From DASWJQ01 sp964517315 (GTDB taxonomy: Bacteria > Chloroflexota > Anaerolineae > Anaerolineales > E44-bin32): a DNA stretch of 10,020 nucleotides. The notes beneath the pieces were generated by a model. That model made no database searches and was not told the DNA's origin. It saw only the letters and a list, made by a program, of their open reading frames with translations. The stretch spans positions 1 to 10,020 of the forward strand of contig CAZFCJ010000115.1 of assembly GCA_964517315.1 (NCBI GenBank), read 5' to 3'. Of the stretch, positions 6,192-10,020 are shown piece by piece (position 1 is the first letter of the stretch; each line of letters opens with the position of its first letter). A program made the position numbers and the translations under genes.

Positions 6192-6392
6192 TCAAGCTGC
6201 GGGGTCGGGAGGGCCCTCTTGCCCGGTGGAAGGTTGACCGGACTCCTCATTCTCGTCGCCCTCCAGCCCACGGCGGAATTCACGAATGGCGGAGCCCATC
6301 TCGCCGCCGATCTTGCTCAGGCGGCCGACGCCGAAGACGAGAAGTACGACAACCAGGATGATGATGAGTTCAAGTGGACCTAAATTGGGCAT
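6192..6392 (-). CDS. tatA: Sec-independent (Tat) translocase subunit TatA
   Basis: The 66-aa product has the TatA/E layout. A short outer end (MPNLGPLELI) leads to one membrane helix (about 8-20). The conserved Phe-Gly hinge is at 20-21 (LLVFGVGRL). An amphipathic helix follows (about 22-43, LSKIGGEMGSAIREFRRGL), then an acidic, disordered tail. TatA oligomerises to form the path for folded twin-arginine substrates across the membrane. TatB is less likely, since the protein is short with a canonical TatA helix-hinge-helix. No tatC is in this window, which is common where tat genes are scattered. ATG 6392 has AAAGGATGGAG upstream on the - strand. It has its own promoter and terminator and so is probably monocistronic. 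Confidence 0.93.
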   Translation of the reverse strand: MPNLGPLELIIILVVVLLVFGVGRLSKIGGEMGSAIREFRRGLEGDENEESGQPSTGQEGPPDPAA

Positions 6393-6428
6393 CGCCGCTC
6401 CATCCTTTCGCCCCTCAAGTCGTCGTGA

Positions 6429-6437
6429 ATTATAGCA
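6429..6437 (-). promoter_or_regulatory. Extended -10 promoter of tatA
   Basis: On the - strand the sequence reads TGCTATAAT, a perfect TATAAT (6429-6434) with the TGn extension (6435-6437). No good -35 is seen 17-18 bp upstream, which is usual for extended -10 promoters. The predicted start near 6422 leaves a leader of about 30 nt before tatA. Confidence 0.7.
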
Positions 6438-6472
6438 CTCACAGCTGGCCTGGGGAGCGCGAGCGCGAAATA

Positions 6473-6501
6473 TTGCTTCGCCCTTCCGCCTTTGTTACAC
6501 T
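6473..6501 (+). promoter_or_regulatory. Promoter of the dnaX-ybaB-recR operon
   Basis: TTGCTT (6473-6478) lies 17 bp before TACACT (6496-6501), and the -10 is preceded by TGT, an extended -10 motif. Transcription would start near 6508, giving a leader of about 80 nt. It sits back-to-back with the tatA promoter, the two -10 boxes being about 62 bp apart. Confidence 0.6.
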
Positions 6502-6589
6502 CGCCGCGACGGGATTGTCGACTGGGGGACTTTAGCTCGTCCAATGACCCTCTCGCCCTGACCTGAATCTCGAGGAGCAACCGGACATT

Positions 6590-8263
6590 ATGGCCCAAGC
6601 ACTCTACCGGCGATGGCGACCGCAGACCTGGGACGCCGTCGTGGGCCAGGATCATGTCGTCCAGACGCTGCGGAACGCGGTCAAAGGAGATCGTGTCGCC
6701 CATGCTTATCTGTTCGCCGGACCGCGCGGCACGGGCAAGACCACGACCGCGCGCCTGCTGGCCAAGGCGGTCAACTGCCAGGAGCAGGATTTGGCGGAGC
6801 GGCCGTGCAACCGTTGCGACCCCTGCCGGGCCGTGGCGGAAGGCAACTATCTCGATCTGATCGAGATCGACGCGGCCTCCAACACCAGCGTCGAGGACGT
6901 GCGCGACCTGCGGGACAAAATCAATTTCTCCCCCAACGAAGGCCGCTATAAGGTGTACATCATCGACGAGGTTCATATGCTCTCCACCGCGGCCTTCAAC
7001 GCGCTGTTGAAGACGCTGGAAGAGCCGCCCGACCATGCCATATTTGTCCTCGCCACCACCGAGGTGCATAAGATCCCGGCCACGGTGCTCTCCCGTTGTC
7101 AGCGTCATGAGTTTCGTCGTCTGCCGGTGGCGACGATCCTGGAGTATCTGCGGAGCAAGGTGGAAGAAGAGGGATTCGATGTCGAAGAACGGGCGCTGGA
7201 ATTGATCGCTCGCCAGGCCACGGGCAGCCTGCGGGACGCCATCTCGCTGTTGGATCAGCTCACCTCGACCGGCGGCCGGGTGGATTTGCAGCGGGCGCAG
7301 GCCGTCTTAGGGACGGCCAACTCCGAGGCCGTCGTGGGGGTGGCGCAAGCGCTGGTGGAGCGCGACGCCGCCGCCGGCCTGACATTGCTCAATCAGGCCG
7401 TGGACGGGGGCGCCGACCCGCGCCAACTGGCGCGTCAGGTCGTCGACTATCTGCGGGCACTGCTCCTGATCCGATCGGGGAATGAGGACCTGGTCGAAGC
7501 CCTGGCGCAGGAGCGAGAGCGCATGGAACGCCAGGCCCGCGCCATCCCGCTGAACCTGCTCATGACGGCCATAGACGCGTTCCACAGCGCCGCGTTGGAG
7601 GGGCGTTCCAATTGGCAGCCGAAGCTGCCGCTGGAGCTGGCCCTGGTGGAGACGCTGCACTCCGACGAGGTGGAGCCCGCAGAAAGTCGCGAGGGAACTT
7701 CGCCGGCGGAGGCGCCCAACGCTGGCCGGCCGACGAGATCATCTGATGCGGCTGAGCCGGCGGAAGGGACGGAGCACGGCCGCGTGGCCCGCGAAGCCCC
7801 CGAGGCGGGGGCGGAAAGCGGTGAAGATCGTTCCGAGGCCGAAGAGACTTCGGAAGGGGAGAAAGGCGAGCTCACGTTCCAGTTTGTGCTCGACCGCTGG
7901 GACCGGTTGCTCAGCGCCGCCCGGAGCCATGACCCCAAGGTGCAAGGGTTGCTGAACTCCTCGCGACCGTTGGGCCTGGAGCGGGGTGCGCTCGTGCTGG
8001 GCTTTGCGAGCGACCTGTTGTGCGAGAAAATGGAGCGGGATCAAAATCTTGAGACGCTGCGGGAGGCGCTGCGGGAGGCGCTGGGGCGACCTCTGGACGT
8101 TCGCTGCGTGCTGACGTCCAAGTGGCAACGTGAAAAGGCCTCGCCGGAGGCACCAGCGGTCGAGGACGGCGGCATGGTGGCGACCGCGCTGCGCGATCTG
8201 GGCGCCGAGGTGGCTGATGTGCGGCCCGCCTCCGAGGACGTCGAAGAGGCCGATCGGGATTGA
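6590..8263 (+). CDS. dnaX: DNA polymerase III subunit gamma/tau
   Basis: The 557-aa product is the clamp-loader ATPase of the replicative polymerase. The AAA+ part is complete. It has the N-terminal motif LYRRWRPQTWDAVVGQDHVV, Walker A GPRGTGKT (44-51) and zinc ligands Cys63, Cys73, Cys76 and Cys79. Walker B IIDEVHM (124-130), sensor-1 LATTEVHKIP (154-163) and the SRC arginine finger (168-170) follow. The helical lid and collar run to about residue 350. A low-complexity Glu/Ala/Pro-rich linker (about 355-425) leads to a C-terminal tau-like domain (about 425-540), FQFVLDRWDRLLSAARSHDP then LEREALVLGF-like sequence. No slippery A/T-rich heptamer is visible, so this gene probably makes one tau-like product. 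GAGGAG (6572-6577) is 12 nt from ATG 6590, a slightly long spacing. It leads the conserved dnaX-ybaB-recR cluster. Confidence 0.96.
   Translation: MAQALYRRWRPQTWDAVVGQDHVVQTLRNAVKGDRVAHAYLFAGPRGTGKTTTARLLAKAVNCQEQDLAERPCNRCDPCRAVAEGNYLDLIEIDAASNTSVEDVRDLRDKINFSPNEGRYKVYIIDEVHMLSTAAFNALLKTLEEPPDHAIFVLATTEVHKIPATVLSRCQRHEFRRLPVATILEYLRSKVEEEGFDVEERALELIARQATGSLRDAISLLDQLTSTGGRVDLQRAQAVLGTANSEAVVGVAQALVERDAAAGLTLLNQAVDGGADPRQLARQVVDYLRALLLIRSGNEDLVEALAQERERMERQARAIPLNLLMTAIDAFHSAALEGRSNWQPKLPLELALVETLHSDEVEPAESREGTSPAEAPNAGRPTRSSDAAEPAEGTEHGRVAREAPEAGAESGEDRSEAEETSEGEKGELTFQFVLDRWDRLLSAARSHDPKVQGLLNSSRPLGLERGALVLGFASDLLCEKMERDQNLETLREALREALGRPLDVRCVLTSKWQREKASPEAPAVEDGGMVATALRDLGAEVADVRPASEDVEEADRD
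8056..8083 (+). repeat. 12-bp tandem duplication inside dnaX
   Basis: GCTGCGGGAGGC occurs twice in a row (8056-8067 and 8068-8079), then starts a third time (GCTG). It encodes the repeated LREALREAL stretch in the C-terminal domain of the tau-like protein. It keeps the frame and lies in a predicted helix, so it is probably a neutral in-frame slippage. Confidence 0.8.
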
Positions 8264-8342
8264 GCTGGAGGTTCGCAGGGCCAGCCCGGAAGCAGGGGCT
8301 CCGCTGGATGCTCTGCGCATGGTGTTCGCCGGCTTCTTTCGG

Positions 8343-8351
8343 TGGTAGGAT
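8343..8351 (+). promoter_or_regulatory. Possible internal promoter before ybaB
   Basis: TGGTAGGAT (8343-8351) looks like an extended -10 in the 158-nt gap between dnaX and ybaB. No convincing -35 is present. That gap is otherwise without recognisable signals and is unusually long for this operon, which makes an internal promoter reasonable but unproven. Confidence 0.3.
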
Positions 8352-8421
8352 CACGGTTCACACGGTTACGTTTCGTTAGGACGGATTCGGCGCGCGGCCT
8401 TTGCGCGGCGCGGGAGGATTT

Positions 8422-8739
8422 ATGAGCAAGGGAAGCGAAGGCATGATGGACCAGCTGCGGCGCGTCCAGGAGAGGCTGGAACAGGCCCAAGAAGAGTTGG
8501 CCGAGGAGATGGTGGAGGCCAGCACGGGCGGTGGCGCGGTGAGGGTCAAGATGAGCGGCACTCAGCGCTGCCATGAGGTCAAGATCGATCCGGAGCTGTT
8601 GGAGCGGGCTGACGCGGAAATGCTCCAAGACTTGATCCTGCTGGCAGTTAACCAGGCCCTACACGAGTCCCAGGTCGTGGCCGCGCGCAAACTCGGGCCC
8701 TTGGGATCGGCGTTGGGCCCGGGGCCGGGCTCCCCCTAA
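8422..8739 (+). CDS. ybaB: YbaB/EbfC nucleoid-associated protein
   Basis: The 105-aa product belongs to the YbaB/EbfC family, small dimeric DNA-binding proteins of the nucleoid, usually about 100-110 aa. An N-terminal helix (about 5-35, MMDQLRRVQERLEQAQEELA) is followed by the beta-core with VEASTGGGAVRVKMSGTQRCHEVKIDPELL. Then come DLILLAVNQALHES and a Gly/Pro-rich tail. ATG 8422 has GGGAGGA (8412-8418) just upstream, and the family N terminus matches; ATG 8443/8446 would clip the first helix. It stands between dnaX and recR, the standard arrangement in bacteria. The family's link to repair is inferred from this gene order. Confidence 0.93.
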   Translation: MSKGSEGMMDQLRRVQERLEQAQEELAEEMVEASTGGGAVRVKMSGTQRCHEVKIDPELLERADAEMLQDLILLAVNQALHESQVVAARKLGPLGSALGPGPGSP

Positions 8740-9347
8740 TGGCCGCCGCTGTTCCCTCCCCCGTCGAGCGTTTGATCGAGGGCTTCGCGCGTCTGCCGGG
8801 CATCGGCCCAAAGACGGCCTCGCGGCTGACGTTCTACCTTCTGCGCGTCGATGAATCCGAAGCGCGCGAATTATCTGAGGCCCTGCTGGGGATGATCGAG
8901 GAGACGGCGTTCTGTTCTCGGTGCTACAACATCACCGGGGTTGGCGAAGATCCCTGCGCGATCTGTGGCGATCCGGATCGCGCATCGGATGTGATCTGCG
9001 TGGTCGAGGAGCCGTTGGATGTGGTGGCTCTGGAACGCACGGGGGCCTATCGGGGACGCTACCACGTTTTGCACGGGGCCATCTCGCCGGTGGAAGGGGT
9101 AGGCCCGGAGGATCTGCGGCTTGCCGAACTGTTGGAGCGGATCGAAGACGAGGGCGTGCAGGAGCTGATCCTGGCCACCAATCCCACCATGGAGGGGGAG
9201 GCCACGGCGATGTATCTGAAGCGGGAGCTGGAGGACCGCGGGCTTCGGATCACCCGCTTGGCGCGGGGCTTGCCCTCGGGCGGGGACCTCGAGTACGCTG
9301 ACATGAACACCCTGTCGCAGGCGTTGGAGGGCCGCCAGGCCTTCTAG
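8739..9347 (+). CDS. recR: Recombination mediator protein RecR
   Basis: The 202-aa product has all RecR parts in order. A helix-hairpin-helix lies around RLPGIGPKTASRLTFYLL (18-35), and a four-Cys zinc finger uses Cys59, Cys62, Cys73 and Cys76. A Toprim domain (about 84-177) has VVEEPLDVVALE, with the acidic residues of the Toprim site near 90-94, and LATNPTMEGEATAMYL. The C-terminal segment GLPSGGDLEYADMNTLSQAL is conserved. RecR works with RecF and RecO to load RecA onto gapped, SSB-coated DNA. Its ATG shares one base with the ybaB TAA (TAATG at 8737-8741), which indicates translational coupling. There is no clear terminator after its stop. Confidence 0.97.
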   Translation: MAAAVPSPVERLIEGFARLPGIGPKTASRLTFYLLRVDESEARELSEALLGMIEETAFCSRCYNITGVGEDPCAICGDPDRASDVICVVEEPLDVVALERTGAYRGRYHVLHGAISPVEGVGPEDLRLAELLERIEDEGVQELILATNPTMEGEATAMYLKRELEDRGLRITRLARGLPSGGDLEYADMNTLSQALEGRQAF

Positions 9348-9652
9348 CGGGCGGTCGTTCTGGCGTTCTCAGTCGCGAGCTTAAGATCTAACCGCGGAGA
9401 GCGCGGAGTAAAGGGATGCATGGGGAACACCGCGTTCTCTGGGGATGGATGGATCGACCATTGTTTCGGGCGAAGTTCTCGAATCCCTTGCCTTCCGTTG
9501 GCGAGCAGCTTCCCGGAGCCTCTCGGTCGTCGCCACGAGAAGACCGGCACCGAAGGCATAAGCCAGGCTTTCCGCCGAAAGTAAGCCATAGAACCCTCTG
9601 CGTTCTCAGCGCGCTCCGCGGTGAATCAGGATTGCCATTCAGCCCACAGACC
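9348..9652. other. Gene-poor region after recR
   Basis: About 300 bp hold no gene I can support. The open frames here lack ribosome sites and family motifs. The notable content is the inverted-repeat element at 9391-9622, a short hairpin at its left end, and the 10-bp direct repeat GCGTTCTCAG at 9363-9372 and 9600-9609. It bridges the end of the recR operon and the first rRNA promoter. Confidence 0.6.
9391..9622. repeat. Imperfect inverted-repeat element (MITE-like)
   Basis: The left arm (9391-9415) begins ACCGCGGAGAGCGCGGAG. The right arm (9594-9622), read as its reverse complement, begins ACCGCGGAGCGCGCTGAG. The first nine bases are identical and the rest is a degenerate match, with about 180 bp between the arms. 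GAGAGCGCGG (9397-9406) also pairs with CCGCGTTCTC (9430-9439), with one wobble, so the left end alone forms a 10-bp stem. The GCGGAG-type word is similar to scattered intergenic repeats known from several environmental bacteria. No target-site duplication is certain and no transposase is present. Confidence 0.5.
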
Positions 9653-9681
9653 TTGACGCGCGCCCCCGGACCCAGTAGAAT
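9653..9681 (+). promoter_or_regulatory. rRNA operon promoter P1
   Basis: TTGACG (9653-9658, 5 of 6) is 17 bp from TAGAAT (9676-9681, 5 of 6). It is oriented toward the 16S gene about 290 bp downstream, with transcription expected to begin near 9688. Tandem promoters are usual for bacterial rRNA operons. Confidence 0.75.
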
Positions 9682-9701
9682 ATAGAAGAACTCAACAAGG
9701 C

Positions 9702-9730
9702 GGTCTCGCCCGCGGTTCAGCGGGAAGACC
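9702..9730 (+). other. rRNA leader hairpin 1
   Basis: GGTCT (9702-9706) pairs with AGACC (9726-9730), and CCCGC (9709-9713) with GCGGG (9720-9724), around a GGTTCA loop with a small internal loop. It lies just after the predicted P1 start. There is no T tract, so it is not a normal terminator. Confidence 0.5.
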
Positions 9731-9755
9731 TAAACAACAGAGAGGTGCAAACGAA

Positions 9756-9783
9756 GCGTCCGGCGCAGCCTGATGCCGGACGC
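9756..9783 (+). other. rRNA leader hairpin 2, 9-bp perfect stem
   Basis: GCGTCCGGC (9756-9764) is perfectly complementary to GCCGGACGC (9775-9783) across a 10-nt loop. It sits between the two rRNA promoters, so only P1 transcripts would contain it. No T run follows. A role in pausing, RNA processing or protein binding is conceivable. Confidence 0.6.
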
Positions 9784-9827
9784 GCCGCCGGTGCATGTAT
9801 GAGCATCGGCACTTTGTGTCTCAACCC

Positions 9828-9857
9828 TTGACATCGCAGAGGGCGGGCTGTTAGGAT
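9828..9857 (+). promoter_or_regulatory. rRNA operon promoter P2
   Basis: A perfect -35 TTGACA (9828-9833) is 18 bp from TAGGAT (9852-9857), which is preceded by TGT as an extended -10. Transcription should start near 9864, about 110 nt before 16S. This is the strongest promoter match in the window. Confidence 0.85.
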
Positions 9858-9874
9858 ACGGTCTGCTCGACGGA

Positions 9875-9888
9875 TGGCACCTTAACAA
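9875..9888 (+). promoter_or_regulatory. boxA-like antitermination site
   Basis: TGGCACCTTAACAA resembles the E. coli rrn boxA (TGCTCTTTAACAA) and is in the expected place between the last promoter and 16S. In known systems boxA RNA binds NusB-NusE to make rRNA transcription resistant to Rho. No convincing boxB hairpin is seen beside it. Confidence 0.6.
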
Positions 9889-9947
9889 CTGAAGAGTGAT
9901 AGGAACTGCCAGTAGTATACGGAATCCAGTCAATCCTAGATCCCAAT

Positions 9948-9963
9948 CACGTCTTCGGACGTG
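9948..9963 (+). other. UUCG-capped leader hairpin before 16S
   Basis: CACGTC (9948-9953) and GACGTG (9958-9963) form a 6-bp stem with a C(TTCG)G tetraloop, an exceptionally stable RNA cap. It ends about 9 nt before the 16S 5' end. It is probably part of pre-16S leader folding or processing. Confidence 0.65.
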
Positions 9964-9971
9964 TGAAGGAC

Positions 9972-10020
<49 letters not shown>

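Noticed and set aside
6502..6589. Possible signal-recognition-particle RNA (ffs), often next to dnaX
   Set aside because: The conserved SRP helix-8 core with its GGAAGGAAGCAGCC-type sequence is not present before dnaX. A short CCGGAAGCAG in 8281-8300 is too weak a match.
6380..7108. 242-codon - strand open frame
   Set aside because: It overlaps the start of dnaX and the tatA promoter, has no family resemblance, and mirrors the dnaX codon pattern.
9344..9589. 81-codon - strand ORF in the region after recR
   Set aside because: No ribosome site, no domain, and part of it is the repeat arm itself; a chance open frame is more likely.

Overview
The window is about 10 kb of high-GC bacterial chromosome made of ordinary housekeeping and envelope genes. 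It opens in the last bases of a tRNA gene and closes in the first ~49 bases of a 16S rRNA gene. GC-rich codon use, a lamin-tail/LysM envelope protein with a Thr/Pro-rich stalk, a beta-sandwich lipoprotein, a TTG start and the 16S 5' end together fit a Chloroflexota (Anaerolineae-like) bacterium. That assignment is an inference from style, not proof. No phage, IS transposase, CRISPR array or toxin-antitoxin locus is visible. || Left part (1-2521, all +): tRNA 3' end and its terminator, then an EamA/DMT-type permease, then a 59-aa YegP-like (DUF1508) protein with its own good promoter and a 13-bp perfect palindrome after it. A SAM-methyltransferase gene follows that reads in two frames and lacks a normal start, so it is a pseudogene or carries sequence errors. 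It keeps a promoter and is followed 17 nt later by an intact two-CBS-domain protein. || Middle part (2522-6392): a promoter drives a lipoprotein and, 20 nt downstream, a coiled-coil protein with an embedded J-domain-like HPD segment; a strong terminator closes this pair. A YacP-like NYN RNase gene (-) converges on that terminator. Divergent from it is a membrane-anchored LysM + lamin-tail protein that appears to lack a Shine-Dalgarno sequence and may be leaderless. Next come a DUF1992 (DnaJC28-type) protein (+) and tatA (-), which converge on a shared intergenic hairpin. || Right part (6393-10020, all +): tatA and dnaX are divergently promoted from one 197-bp intergenic region. dnaX - ybaB/ebfC - recR is the classic conserved DNA-replication/repair cluster, with recR overlapping ybaB by one base (TAATG). 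About 300 bp without a convincing gene follows, carrying an imperfect inverted-repeat element. After it comes a well-formed rRNA operon leader: two tandem sigma70-type promoters, strong hairpins, a boxA-like antitermination site, a UUCG-capped hairpin and the start of 16S rRNA. || The items most worth a second look are the lipoprotein/J-domain pair, the possibly leaderless LysM-LTD gene, the broken methyltransferase, and the palindromic element after recR. I did not find a clear previously undescribed defence or mobile system.
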